Assembly: GCF_022865125.1 (NCBI RefSeq)
Contig: NZ_CP094828.1
Span: forward strand, 2,783,219-2,847,218
Origin: Acuticoccus sp. I52.16.1
GTDB lineage: Bacteria > Pseudomonadota > Alphaproteobacteria > Rhizobiales > Amorphaceae
Length of the DNA: 64,000 nt
Direction of reading: 5' to 3'
The notes under the pieces were generated by a model. The model was given only the letters and a program-made list of their open reading frames with translations, did not search any database and was not told where the DNA came from. A program made the translations under genes and the position numbers. The stretch's first letter is position 1. Every line of letters begins with the position of its first letter. Shown here in pieces: positions 1 through 8,509 of this stretch.

Positions 1-92
1 AGATCGAGCAGCTGAACTCGATGGACTTCGGCGCCATGCTCGACGCCGACGTCGAGTTGAAGAACTGGTGGGATCGGGAGTTCAAGGCTTGA
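1..92 (+). CDS. C-terminal end of an ABC transporter protein, probably a PotD-like substrate-binding protein (partial)
   Basis: Only the last 29 codons are inside the window, ending with TGA at 90-92. The tail reads MDFGAMLDADVELKNWWDREF, rich in acidic and aromatic residues, as in the C-termini of periplasmic polyamine or opine binding proteins. The gene lies 35 bases before a PotB-like permease on the same strand, which supports membership of one import operon. The assignment rests mainly on that neighbour; the body of the protein is outside the window. Confidence 0.5.
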   Translation, partial: IEQLNSMDFGAMLDADVELKNWWDREFKA

Positions 93-127
93 TCCTGGCC
101 ACGGCCAAACTGCGGGGGGCGGCCTGA

Positions 128-1006
128 ATGGCCGCCACCTTCTCCGATACGGGGCCGCGCGGGGGACGTCTCGTCCTCAGCGCGAGCTCGCTGATCGGCC
201 CGGCGACGGTCATCGTGGCGCTGGGCGTCATCGGCCCGCTGCTGATCCTGTTCCGCTACAGCCTCAACGACTTCGATCCGCGCATGCTGATGATCGACGC
301 GTTGACGCCGAAGAACTACGTCGAGTTCTTCACCGACAGCTACTTTCTCGGCGTCTTCTTCGTGACCCTGCGGGTCGCGCTGATGACGACGGCGATCTGC
401 CTCCTTCTCGGCTTCCCGCTCGCCTACGTGCTCGCCCGCACGCAGACGCGGTTCAAGAACCTCTTGCTGATCGCGGTGGTGATCCCCCTGTTCGTCGGCA
501 ACGCGGTGCGGGCGGCCGGGTGGATGACGCTCTTCGGCAGCCGCGGCTTCCTGAGCGTGACGCTGATGGACCTCGGCATCACCACCGAGCCGACGGAGAT
601 CATGTTCACCGAAGGGGCGGTGATCATCGGCATCATCGCGGTGAACCTGCCCTACATGGTGCTCACGTTGCAGAGCGTGCTGGAGGGCATCAACCGCAAT
701 CTGGAAGAGGCCGCGTTCAGCCTCGGTGCCGCGCCGCTGACGATGTTCCGGCGCGTGCTGTGGCCGATGGCGCTGCCCGGCATCGCCGCAGGCTCGATCC
801 TGACGTTCATCCTGGCGATGAACGCCTATGCGACGCCGGTGCTCTTGGGCGGTCCCGAGTTCCGGATGATGGCGCCGGTGGTCTACAGCCAGTTCCAGCT
901 GAACAACTGGCCCTCGGCGGCGGCCGTCGCCTTCGTCCTGATGGGGACGACGCTGGTGCTCACCATCGTCGCCAGCACCGCCACGCGTCAGCGCTTCCGC
1001 GACTGA
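128..1006 (+). CDS. ABC transporter permease, spermidine/putrescine (PotB) type
   Basis: A 292-residue inner-membrane subunit of a periplasmic-binding-protein-dependent importer. About six hydrophobic segments are visible. Residues about 196-220 carry the cytoplasmic EAA loop (EEAAFSLGA, then LWPMALPG) that docks the ATPase. Length and layout fit the PotB family of polyamine, opine or amino-acid importers. A G-rich ribosome binding site precedes the ATG. A partner PotC-type permease does not follow; the gene ends in a long hairpin, so the partner and the ATPase must lie upstream of the window or elsewhere. The substrate cannot be read from the sequence. Confidence 0.88.
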   Translation: MAATFSDTGPRGGRLVLSASSLIGPATVIVALGVIGPLLILFRYSLNDFDPRMLMIDALTPKNYVEFFTDSYFLGVFFVTLRVALMTTAICLLLGFPLAYVLARTQTRFKNLLLIAVVIPLFVGNAVRAAGWMTLFGSRGFLSVTLMDLGITTEPTEIMFTEGAVIIGIIAVNLPYMVLTLQSVLEGINRNLEEAAFSLGAAPLTMFRRVLWPMALPGIAAGSILTFILAMNAYATPVLLGGPEFRMMAPVVYSQFQLNNWPSAAAVAFVLMGTTLVLTIVASTATRQRFRD

Positions 1007-1009
1007 CGC

Positions 1010-1046
1010 GGTCCCGGCCGCGGCGCCCGGCGCCGCGGCCGGGACC
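1010..1046. terminator. Perfect 18-bp inverted repeat filling a convergent gap
   Basis: GGTCCCGGCCGCGGCGCC (1010-1027) and its exact complement (1029-1046) flank a single C. The repeat occupies almost the whole space between the permease stop (1006) and the convergent reductase stop (1047). Its position suggests a bidirectional terminator, but there is no T-tract on either side, so it is not a classical Rho-independent terminator. Confidence 0.6.
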
Positions 1047-1820
1047 TCAGGCGGCGTCCTCGAGGTTCTTCACCGCGCCGTCCGCGCGGCCCGCCGCCCA
1101 GTATCCGGACGCCTTCATCCAGGTCTTGCGGTGGCCGCGCTCCAGGATGTGGCGGCGGATGGCACGGGCGACCTCCGCCTCCGCGGCGACCCACACGAAG
1201 GTGTCGTGCGCGATCTCCATCGTCTCCAACGCGGCGAGGTAGGGGGCGGGATCGGCGGCCGCGCCGGGGTCGCGGTGCAGCCACCGGGCGGTGAGCCGGG
1301 CGGCCGTGGCGAAGGTCTGCTCTTCGGCGGGACCGGCGACGGCGACGAGGCTGGTGACGGGCGTTCCGGGGCCGAACTCCTCGATACGCCGGCCGATGGC
1401 CGGCAGCGCCGTCTCGTCGCCGATCAGCAGCCACCGCGCGATCGCATCGCCTTCGATGACGGCCGAGCCGCGCGGCCCGCCGACCAGCACAGTGTCACCG
1501 GCGCGAGCGGTCCGCGCCCAGGCGGCGGCCGGGCCGGCGTCATGATCGACGAAGTCGATCACGAGGGCACCGGCCTCGGTGTCGAAGTGGCGCGGGGTAT
1601 AGTCGCGGCCGACCGGCTCGCCGTCAGCGCCGGGGACGAAGACCTTGAGGTGGTCGTCCGGCGATGCGCTGGCGAAGCTGGCGAGCGAGGCGCCGGAGAG
1701 GGTGACGCGCACCATCGCCGGCGTGATCCGCTCGACGGCGCTCACGGTCAGCTCGCGGCGCATCATCTCGTGGCGGACGCGGCGGATGGTGGGATCGTTC
1801 GAAGCCCGAGGGTCTTCCAT
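1047..1820 (-). CDS. Siderophore-interacting protein (FAD-dependent ferric-siderophore reductase)
   Basis: A 257-residue cytoplasmic flavoprotein of the ViuB/SIP family, which releases iron from imported siderophores by reducing Fe(III). The N-terminal FAD-binding barrel carries the RDYTPR signature (about residues 72-77) and GGPRGS (about 113-118). The C-terminal NAD(P)H-binding half carries GDETALPAI and ends with the family's ASGYWAAGRADG block, in which siderophore reductases place substrate-contacting residues. No siderophore transporter or synthesis gene is adjacent, so it acts here as a single gene. No clear Fur box was found in the 230 bases upstream. Confidence 0.9.
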   Translation of the reverse strand: MEDPRASNDPTIRRVRHEMMRRELTVSAVERITPAMVRVTLSGASLASFASASPDDHLKVFVPGADGEPVGRDYTPRHFDTEAGALVIDFVDHDAGPAAAWARTARAGDTVLVGGPRGSAVIEGDAIARWLLIGDETALPAIGRRIEEFGPGTPVTSLVAVAGPAEEQTFATAARLTARWLHRDPGAAADPAPYLAALETMEIAHDTFVWVAAEAEVARAIRRHILERGHRKTWMKASGYWAAGRADGAVKNLEDAA

Positions 1821-1935
1821 GTGAGGTCATCCGTGGGTTTCGGTTGACCGGCCCGAACGCAGCGAAGCAGACGCACGGGGCCGGCCAGCCGGGGCTGTCG
1901 GTTCCGTGCGTTGGTTCACGTTAACGCTTACGGCC

Positions 1936-1952
1936 GCGGCGCAATGCGCCGC
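1936..1952. repeat. 8-bp inverted repeat between the methyltransferase and reductase genes
   Basis: GCGGCGCA, one A, then TGCGCCGC. It lies about 100 bases downstream of the minus-strand methyltransferase stop and upstream of the reductase start. It could be a weak terminator or an operator. No T-run follows. The rest of 1821-2050 shows nothing recognisable. Confidence 0.35.
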
Positions 1953-2050
1953 CGACCCCCTTCATGTGGTGCCGTTCGCATGCCCGATCAAGCGCTTGGC
2001 GGCACGAGCCCGAGGCGCCAGGAACCCGAGGCGCGGCGGATGGGCCGGAG

Positions 2051-2740
2051 CTACGGCCGGGGCCGGCGCTCGGTTGGCCGTGGCGCGCCGTGGTCGGTGG
2101 GGTGCGGCTTCTCGCCGGAGATACCGGGGTCGTACCGGCTCAGCTCGACCCCCGCGCCCAACGGCAGCATCACGCTGGTGAAGCCGGGCGTCGCCCGCAG
2201 CGCGGCGGCATAGCGCTGGCCGCTGGTACCGAGCGGGTCCAGCTTGTGGTCCGCGACCACCAGAGCGCCGGCCTTCAGGCGTGGCAGGAGCGCCTCCAGC
2301 GCCTCGACGAGGAGATCCGGCCGCAGGCTGATGAAAACCAGATCCAGCTTGTCCTCGAGATCGGTGATCATGGCTAGCGCGTCGCCGGTCCAATAGTCGA
2401 TCACGTCGTCGAGCCCGGCCTGCTCGGCGCGAACGCGGGCGAACTCGGTCTTCTCCGGGTCGAGGTCCATGGTGATGAGGCGCCCGTCGACCGCCGCGGC
2501 CGCCTCCGCCAGCCATAGGCCGCAGTAGCCGTAGGAGGTGCCCAGCTCCAGGATCACGGGGCGTTGGTAGCCGCGCACGAGGAGGTTGAGGAAGCGCCCG
2601 GTGGTCGGCCCGTCGGAGCGCATGCGCATGTCGGGCGGACGTTGGTCGGGGTCCGTACGGGCGCAGCGGGCGCGGGCGAACTCTTCGTGATAGGTTTCGA
2701 GCACGGCGTGAAACGCCGAGACGCTCATGGCGCGGCCCAC
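2051..2740 (-). CDS. Class I SAM-dependent O-methyltransferase-like protein
   Basis: Up to 229 residues with a Rossmann-fold methyltransferase core. ILELGTSYGYCGLWLAEA (about residues 63-80) is the SAM-binding motif I and ITMDLDPEKTEFAR is the acidic motif II region. The fold resembles the O-methyltransferase 3 (YrrM/catechol-type) group; the acceptor is unknown. A GTG start at 2740 abuts the stop of the upstream secreted-protein gene, while ATG at 2728 (MSVSAFH) is an equally likely start that would shorten it by four residues. The last 25 residues are proline- and arginine-rich and probably disordered. Confidence 0.75.
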   Translation of the reverse strand: MGRAMSVSAFHAVLETYHEEFARARCARTDPDQRPPDMRMRSDGPTTGRFLNLLVRGYQRPVILELGTSYGYCGLWLAEAAAAVDGRLITMDLDPEKTEFARVRAEQAGLDDVIDYWTGDALAMITDLEDKLDLVFISLRPDLLVEALEALLPRLKAGALVVADHKLDPLGTSGQRYAAALRATPGFTSVMLPLGAGVELSRYDPGISGEKPHPTDHGAPRPTERRPRP

Positions 2741-3196
2741 TCAGTCGTTCTCGAAGCCGATGAGCCGACCGGCACGGTCGAACTCGGCCTTCACCGCGCG
2801 ACCGTCGATCGTCCATCCCTCGACCTCGACCTGGCCGGTCTCGCTCCGGTCGATCTGCGTGAGCCTCGTGATGTGGGAGAGCTGCGGATAGGTTCGCGCC
2901 GCGCCGGGCACGAAGCGGTCCACCAGCGCGAGCGGGAGCGTGGCATGGTGGCCGCGCACTTCGATATCGTCGACACCGCGCGGGGTGTAGTGGGCTTCGA
3001 AGCGGGTGCCGTCGTACAGCGTGCCCCAGACTTCGACCTGCCGCTCACCGTCGACGTGTCGTCCCTCGAGGTTGAGCGGGATGCTGCGCAGGAGCTCCGG
3101 AAGGTCGGCCGGCGCGGCATGGGCCGCCCCCACCGCGGCGACCGCCAAGCAGACACCGAACGCTACCGGAAATTGTGAGATTGCCTTCAACGCCAT
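2741..3196 (-). CDS. Small secreted protein with PepSY-like tail, unknown function
   Basis: A 151-residue protein from the ATG at 3196, chosen because AAGG lies about seven bases upstream; an in-frame start at 3247 is possible. MALKAISQFPVAFGVCLAV followed by AHA is a Sec signal peptide. The mature part is a short beta-rich domain; its end (VEVEGWTIDGRAVKAEFDRAGRLI) resembles PepSY-type repeats, which often bind or inhibit other periplasmic proteins. The stop immediately precedes the methyltransferase start, so the two are probably co-transcribed. I do not recognise a named family. Confidence 0.6.
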   Translation of the reverse strand: MALKAISQFPVAFGVCLAVAAVGAAHAAPADLPELLRSIPLNLEGRHVDGERQVEVWGTLYDGTRFEAHYTPRGVDDIEVRGHHATLPLALVDRFVPGAARTYPQLSHITRLTQIDRSETGQVEVEGWTIDGRAVKAEFDRAGRLIGFEND

Positions 3197-3558
3197 CGTG
3201 CTGCCTTGAAACATCCATCGTCGCATCGGCAGAAAAGCAATGCGCATTTGCGCATTCCTCGAGCTATGAGACCCGACCGCGCAATCTTCGGAACGTCCGA
3301 GCGGCCTTCCGAGTGCATCATGTCTGGTTGTGTCGATATTTCAACTTTAAAATTGTTCATACGGCATCGACCGGACCAAGCCTCGCAGCAGGACCAGTTC
3401 TCTACGCGATTTTAGGCAAAAAGTAGAGGGACATGGCGCGCAGGCGTGTCGCACCTGCGAGTTGTCGGGGAGTTTTAGGCCGCCCTGTGGACGAGGGGTC
3501 GCCCCCACCCCGTCGAGGCGGGGGTGATGCGGCGGTTGGCCGGTCGGTCCCGGGCCGG
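3197..3558. other. Intergenic region between doeB and the secreted-protein gene
   Basis: About 360 bases without a convincing gene. Positions about 3310-3425 are markedly A/T-rich compared with their surroundings and probably hold the minus-strand promoter of the secreted-protein gene. Near 3506-3526, CACCCC and GGGGTG form a weak 6-bp hairpin downstream of doeB that might help end the ectoine transcript. No classical terminator was found. Confidence 0.4.
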
Positions 3559-4560
3559 TCAGTCCTCGATCGGGCTCGCGACGACGGCCAGACAGTCGCC
3601 CAGCTTGACCAGGCCTGGAAAGTGGCGACCGGCGAGGATGCCGTCGCGTTTGGAGCGCACCGTCAGCGGCGGGTCTCCGGTGTTGGTGGTGAGCCAGATG
3701 CGCATCAGCGCGTCGCCCTCGGCCACCGTCTCGCCGAGGTCGACCAGCGGCTCCATCATCCCCGTCATCTCGGCGAAGTGGTAGCAGCCGGCCGGGGTGG
3801 TATCGATCGCCGTCGACGGCGCGCAGTCCGGCTCTCCGGCCAGGATGCCGGCGTGCTTCAGCACATTGACGGTGCCCTTGCGGGCGATGCGTGCCGAGCG
3901 CGCCGACGCGGTGCCGCCGCCGTAGATTTCCGTCGACACGAACGTCTTGCCGAGCGCTTCGACCGAAGTGTCGAACATACCGACCGGATCGATCTCGCGC
4001 AGGGTCATCGAGTAGGGGGCGTTGAAGGCCTCCATCGCGGCGATGCACCGGCCCTGATGCTCCGCGTCGTCCAGGACGTGGGCGGCGGCGAAGGGCACGA
4101 ATTCCAGCGTCTTTCCGCCGGAATGGAAGTCGAGCACGATGTCGGCCATCGGCACCAGGGTGCGGATGAAGTAGTCGGCGATCTTCTGGGTCACCGTCCC
4201 GTCCGGCCTGCCGGGGAAGAGGCGGTTGAGGTTGCCGCCGTCGAGCGGCGAGACCCGTGTCCCGGCCAGAAAGGCCGGGTGATTCATGAACGGGACGATG
4301 ATGATGCGCCCGGTCACCTCGGCCGGCTCCAGGTCGTGCGTGAGCGCCTGGAGGGCGATCGGCCCCTCGTACTCGTCGCCATGGTTGCCGCCGGTCAGCA
4401 GCGCGGTCGGGCCGGAGCCGTTCCGGATCACCGTGATCGGGATCATCACGGAGCCCCAGGCCGAGTCGTTGCGGCTGTAGGGCAGGCGCAGGTAGCCGTG
4501 GTTCTTGCCCTCCGCATAGAGCGGGATCGTCGGGACGATGGGGCTGTCGGGCAGGCTCAT
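3559..4560 (-). CDS. doeB: N-alpha-acetyl-L-2,4-diaminobutyrate deacetylase
   Basis: A 333-residue zinc hydrolase of the succinylglutamate desuccinylase/aspartoacylase family (EutE in Ruegeria). In ectoine catabolism it removes the acetyl group from N-alpha-acetyl-diaminobutyrate to give L-2,4-diaminobutyrate. Zinc ligands are visible as H60 and E63 in GGNHGDEYEG and H146 in DFHSGG; EIYGGG matches the family's later catalytic Glu segment. The ATG at 4560 overlaps the doeA stop in an ATGA arrangement, indicating translational coupling. It is the last gene of the minus-strand ectoine transcript. Confidence 0.93.
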   Translation of the reverse strand: MSLPDSPIVPTIPLYAEGKNHGYLRLPYSRNDSAWGSVMIPITVIRNGSGPTALLTGGNHGDEYEGPIALQALTHDLEPAEVTGRIIIVPFMNHPAFLAGTRVSPLDGGNLNRLFPGRPDGTVTQKIADYFIRTLVPMADIVLDFHSGGKTLEFVPFAAAHVLDDAEHQGRCIAAMEAFNAPYSMTLREIDPVGMFDTSVEALGKTFVSTEIYGGGTASARSARIARKGTVNVLKHAGILAGEPDCAPSTAIDTTPAGCYHFAEMTGMMEPLVDLGETVAEGDALMRIWLTTNTGDPPLTVRSKRDGILAGRHFPGLVKLGDCLAVVASPIED

Positions 4561-5762
4561 TTGACGACCAGCTGCCGGGGGACATCGGCGAGGCATTCCG
4601 GCCCGTCCTCACCGATGACGATGCTCTCGGTGATCTCGAGGCCGAAGTCGCCGGCCCAGATGCCGGTCATGAAGTGGAAGGTCATCCCGGTCTCCAGCAC
4701 GGTCTTGTCGCCGGGCCGCAGGCTCATCGTCCGCTCGCCCCAGTCGGGCGGGTAGGAGATCCCGATCGGGTAGCCGGTGCGGTTGTTCTTCTCGATGCCG
4801 TACTTGCGCAGCACGCGGAAGAAGGCGTTGGCGACGTCCTCGGTCAGGTTGCCCGTCTTGGCGGCGGCGAGGCCGTGCTCCATGCCCTCCAGGACGGCCT
4901 CTTCGGTCCGCTTCAACTCGTCGCTCGGCGTCCCCAGCGAGACGGTGCGCGACAGCGGGCAGTGGTACCGGTTGAACACGCCGGCGATCTCGAAGAAGGT
5001 CGCTTCGCCGGCGACCATCGGCCGGTCGTCCCACGTGAGGTGCGGCGCCGCGGCGTCCGAGCCCGACGGCAGCAGCGGGACGATCGCCGGATAGCCGCCG
5101 CCGGCGCCGATCGTGTCGTCGTAGCGAAGCGACGCGTCGTAGATGTCGGCGACGAGGTCGCATTTGCGCAACCCCGGCTCCACCACCTCGACGATCCGCT
5201 TGTGCATGCGCTCGACGATGCGCGCCGCGGTGCGCATGTAGGCAAGCTCCTGCGGGCTCTTCACGGCGCGCTGCCAGTTTACCAGGCCGGTCGTGTCCTG
5301 GAAGTTGGCGTTCGGGAGGCCCTTCGTCAGCGTGGCGAAGGCGCGGGCGGAGAACCAGTAGTTGTCCATCTCCACGCCGATGGTGCCGCTGGAGAGACCG
5401 CGCGTGGCGAGGTCGGCCGCCAGCACCTCCATCGGGTGACGCACCTCCGACTGAACGTAGTGGTCCGCGTAGCCGATGACGTTGTCGGCGCCCATGAAGA
5501 CGGTGCGGTAGGCGCCTTGCGCGTCCTGCTCGCGGCCGAACCAGAACGGGTCGCCCGTCAGTCCCAGGACGACGCACTGGTGGACGTAGAACGACCATCC
5601 GTCATAGCCGGTGAGCCAGGCCATGTTGGACGGGTCCGAGACGATGATCGCGTCGATCCCCGCCTTCTCCATGGCGGCGCGCGTCTTGGCGATGCGCGCG
5701 GCGAACTCGGCGGGCTCGAACTGGAGCCGGGGGACGATGGCGGAGGGATCCTTGGGGGTCAT
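4557..5762 (-). CDS. doeA: Ectoine hydrolase (M24/creatinase-like fold)
   Basis: A 401-residue protein (EutD in Ruegeria) that opens the ectoine ring to N-acetyl-diaminobutyrate. The N-terminal creatinase/prolidase domain (about 15-170) precedes a pita-bread domain (about 175-400). Where prolidases have the metal-binding Asp pair, this protein reads FEIAGVFNRYHCPLSRT, so those ligands are missing, as in creatinase, and it is probably not a metallopeptidase. The start at 5762 (MTPKDPS) lies ten bases after the eutC stop; a 30-residue upstream extension is low-complexity and was rejected. It sits between eutC and doeB, in the order known for ectoine users. Confidence 0.93.
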   Translation of the reverse strand: MTPKDPSAIVPRLQFEPAEFAARIAKTRAAMEKAGIDAIIVSDPSNMAWLTGYDGWSFYVHQCVVLGLTGDPFWFGREQDAQGAYRTVFMGADNVIGYADHYVQSEVRHPMEVLAADLATRGLSSGTIGVEMDNYWFSARAFATLTKGLPNANFQDTTGLVNWQRAVKSPQELAYMRTAARIVERMHKRIVEVVEPGLRKCDLVADIYDASLRYDDTIGAGGGYPAIVPLLPSGSDAAAPHLTWDDRPMVAGEATFFEIAGVFNRYHCPLSRTVSLGTPSDELKRTEEAVLEGMEHGLAAAKTGNLTEDVANAFFRVLRKYGIEKNNRTGYPIGISYPPDWGERTMSLRPGDKTVLETGMTFHFMTGIWAGDFGLEITESIVIGEDGPECLADVPRQLVVK

Positions 5763-5772
5763 GGCATCGACT

Positions 5773-6762
5773 TCAGGTGACAAAGGGGGTGCCGGCGCTC
5801 GCGGCCGTGGCGCGCTCCAGCGCGAGCGTGGCGATGGCGGTGTCCTGTACACCGGTCCCGGTCAGGTCGGCGAGGGTGATCTCGTCGTCCGAGCGGCGGC
5901 CGGGCGCGTTGCCGACGACGACGTCGCCCAGCTCCGCGAAGGTGGCGTGCGCGTCGACGATGCCGGCGGCGATGGCGCTGCGCAACTCGCCGAGGAGGCG
6001 GGTCTGCGCCAGGCGGTCCGGCACGTAGGTGACGCGGGCGAGGACGCGCGGGTCGATCTCGCACTTGTGGTGCTGGTCCGAGCCCATGGCGGTGACGTGC
6101 TGGCCGGGCTCCAGCCAATCGGCCATCAGCAGCGGCTCGGTCGCCGGGGTGGTGGTGACGACGATGTCGGCCCCGCGCACGGCGTCCTGCGGCGACGGAA
6201 CCGCCTCGGTGCGTATGAGGCCGAGGGAGCCGGCCGCCTCCGCCAGCGTCTCCGCCTTGTCGCGCGAGCGGCCCCAGATGCGCACCCGGGTGATCGGCCG
6301 CACCAGAGTGAGCGCCTTCAGCTGCAACTCGGCCTGGAGCCCGGTGCCGAGGATCGCAACGGTCGCCGCGTCCGCGCGGGCGAGGTGGCGGGCGGCGACG
6401 GCACCGGCGGCGGCGGTTCGCACGTCCGTCAGGTAGCCGTTGTCGATGAGCATCGCGCGGACCATCCCGGTCTCGCTCGAGAAGACGACCATCAGGCCGG
6501 AGGTGGAGGGCAGGCCCTTGGCCGGATTGTCGAAGAAGCCGGGGGACATCTTCACCGCGAAGGTCGGCAGGCCCGGCACGTAGGCGGTCTTCACGTCGAT
6601 CTCGCCGTTGTGCTCGGCGATCGCCATCGAGAGGATCGGCGGCATCTCCACCCCGCCGCGTGCGAGCGTCGCGAAGGCGTTCTCCACGCAGTCCACCGCC
6701 GCGAGGTCGAGCGGGACGAGGCGGCGCAGCTCCGTCCGGCCGAGGAGGGTGACGGTGGGCAT
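5773..6762 (-). CDS. eutC: Ectoine utilization protein EutC, ornithine cyclodeaminase family
   Basis: 329 residues of the ornithine cyclodeaminase/mu-crystallin family. VAILGTGLQAELQLKAL (about 130-146) is the NAD(P)-binding GxGxQ motif, and the N-terminal half carries the substrate-binding EMPP and VKMSPGFF segments. In characterised ectoine clusters EutA, EutB and EutC together convert 5-hydroxyectoine to ectoine; EutC is thought to perform the last, NAD(P)-dependent step. That role is inferred from family and context. Its ATG overlaps the eutB stop by one base (TGATG). Confidence 0.9.
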   Translation of the reverse strand: MPTVTLLGRTELRRLVPLDLAAVDCVENAFATLARGGVEMPPILSMAIAEHNGEIDVKTAYVPGLPTFAVKMSPGFFDNPAKGLPSTSGLMVVFSSETGMVRAMLIDNGYLTDVRTAAAGAVAARHLARADAATVAILGTGLQAELQLKALTLVRPITRVRIWGRSRDKAETLAEAAGSLGLIRTEAVPSPQDAVRGADIVVTTTPATEPLLMADWLEPGQHVTAMGSDQHHKCEIDPRVLARVTYVPDRLAQTRLLGELRSAIAAGIVDAHATFAELGDVVVGNAPGRRSDDEITLADLTGTGVQDTAIATLALERATAASAGTPFVT

Positions 6763-7745
6763 CAGGCCGCCTCCGCCGAAACGTCGACCGTCTCGCCCGA
6801 GACGACGCGGTGGTGGACGCCCATGTCGATGTTGCCGCCGGAGAGGACCACCATCGCCGGCCCGCCGAGCGTCACCTTGCCGGCCAGCAGCGCGCCGATG
6901 CCGACCGCGCCCGACCCCTCGACGATCTGCCGCTCGGCGAAATAGGCGTGGCGGATGCCGGCGGCGATCTCGTCCTCGGTGAGGAGGACGACGTCGTCGA
7001 CGAGGTCGCGCACCATCTGGAAGGTGTAGCGGTTCTTCAGGCCGATGCCGCCGCCGAGGCTGTCGGCCAGCGTCGGCAGCTCCTCGATCTCGACCGGACG
7101 GCCGGCGGCGAGGCTGGCGTGCATCGCCGCGCCCCGCTCCATCGAGATGCCGACGATGCGGCACTGCGGCCGCCGCGCCTTCACCGCCAGCGCGACCCCG
7201 GCGATCAGGCCGCCGCCGGAGAGCTGCACCAGCACGGTCTCGACCTCCGGCATCGCCTCGACGATCTCGAGGCCGAGCGTCGCCTGGCCGGCGATGATGT
7301 CGGCGTGGTCGAAGGGCGGGATGGTCACCATGCCCGCCGCGGCGAGGCGGTCCGCCTCGACCTGTGCCTCGTCCTGGCTGCGGCCGGTGATGACGACCTC
7401 GGCCCCCTCGGCGCGGATCGCGTCTACCTTGTTTCCCGGCACCAGCGTCGACATGCACACGACGGCCCGCACCCCGTTCTCGCGCGCCGCGCGGGCCACC
7501 CCGCGGCCGTGGTTGCCGGTGGAGACGGCGACCACGCCGCGCGCCTTCTCGGCGTCCGAGAGCTTCAGGATCGCGTTGGCGGCGCCGCGCAGCTTGAACG
7601 ATCCGGAGCGCTGGTGGTGCTCCAGCTTGAGGTTCACCGGCCGGCCCGCGCGCTCGCCGAGGCTGGGCGAGGGCTCCACCGGCGTCGGCCGGATGGTGCC
7701 GGCGATGCGCGCCCTGGCGGCGAGGACGTCCTCGAGGGCGATCAT
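6762..7745 (-). CDS. eutB: Hydroxyectoine utilization dehydratase EutB (PLP, threonine dehydratase-like)
   Basis: 327 residues of the fold type II PLP enzymes. The Schiff-base lysine is K51 in GSFKLRGA, and SGGGLIAG (about 181-188) is the phosphate-binding glycine loop. It resembles threonine dehydratase without the C-terminal ACT domain. With EutA and EutC it is thought to remove the hydroxyl group of 5-hydroxyectoine. ATG at 7745 overlaps the eutA stop as ATGA; longer readings reaching 8018 run into eutA in another frame and were rejected. Confidence 0.9.
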   Translation of the reverse strand: MIALEDVLAARARIAGTIRPTPVEPSPSLGERAGRPVNLKLEHHQRSGSFKLRGAANAILKLSDAEKARGVVAVSTGNHGRGVARAARENGVRAVVCMSTLVPGNKVDAIRAEGAEVVITGRSQDEAQVEADRLAAAGMVTIPPFDHADIIAGQATLGLEIVEAMPEVETVLVQLSGGGLIAGVALAVKARRPQCRIVGISMERGAAMHASLAAGRPVEIEELPTLADSLGGGIGLKNRYTFQMVRDLVDDVVLLTEDEIAAGIRHAYFAERQIVEGSGAVGIGALLAGKVTLGGPAMVVLSGGNIDMGVHHRVVSGETVDVSAEAA

Positions 7746-8503
7746 GCCGGGACCGACGCGGGCACGGCGAAGAGGCGGCCGGGCCCCTCGATGGCGACGG
7801 CGGCATGGCCGAGCGCCTGCCACAGGCTCGCCTGGTTCGAGCTGACGACGGGTTTGCCGAGCGTGGCTTCCAGCGCGTCGATCAGGCCGAGCGCGGGGAG
7901 AGCGGTGCAGGACAGGAAGACCGCCTCGGCGTCCGCGGTGTCGACGGCCTCGGCCGCGGCGAGGATGGTCTGCGGTGCGACGCGGGCCATCTCGCGGTCG
8001 TCCGCCAGGCCGAGACACTGCGCGGCGACGATCGTCAGGCCGCGCGCTTGGAAGTAGCGCACCATCGGTGCCGTCGTTTCGGGGAGATAGGGTGTCAGGA
8101 GTGCGATGCGACGCACCCCGAGCGCGGCGAACGCCTGCGTCGCGGCATCGGGCGGCGTGACGACGGGGACGCCGGGGCGCGCGGTTTGGATCGCGGCGCG
8201 GACCGCCGCGTCGCCGATGGTGGCCGAGGCGGCGGTGCAGGAGAAGATGATCGCCGCCAGATCGAGCCCCGGCACCAAGAGGTCGGCCGCGCCGGTCAGG
8301 CCGCCGGCGAGGCGGCGCAGCGTGTCCGGCGTGGTCGGATTCTCGAACGGCACCCGCGTCGTATGCATGGCGACCTCGGGCGGCAGCAGCCGCGCCGCGT
8401 CACGCTCGCTGGTCAGGTCGGTCGCCAGCGCGATCATGCCGATGCGGTGCACCGGCCGCGGGTCGAGGCGGACCGCGACGGGCGAGGCGTGAACGGTCGC
8501 CAT
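7742..8503 (-). CDS. eutA: Ectoine utilization protein EutA, Asp/Glu racemase superfamily
   Basis: 253 residues of the maleate isomerase/arylmalonate decarboxylase/Asp-Glu racemase superfamily. Both catalytic cysteines are present: C89 in FSCTAAS and C199 in FLSCTALP. A racemase or isomerase acting on hydroxyectoine or its derivative is the expected role in the EutABC route. It lies six bases after usp and overlaps eutB by four, so it is translated as part of the same message. Confidence 0.88.
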   Translation of the reverse strand: MATVHASPVAVRLDPRPVHRIGMIALATDLTSERDAARLLPPEVAMHTTRVPFENPTTPDTLRRLAGGLTGAADLLVPGLDLAAIIFSCTAASATIGDAAVRAAIQTARPGVPVVTPPDAATQAFAALGVRRIALLTPYLPETTAPMVRYFQARGLTIVAAQCLGLADDREMARVAPQTILAAAEAVDTADAEAVFLSCTALPALGLIDALEATLGKPVVSSNQASLWQALGHAAVAIEGPGRLFAVPASVPA

Positions 8504-8509
8504 CGCCGG

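Noticed and set aside
1821-2050. Fur box before the siderophore-interacting protein gene
   Set aside because: No stretch resembles the Fur or alphaproteobacterial iron-box consensus well enough; only a GC-rich inverted repeat is visible.
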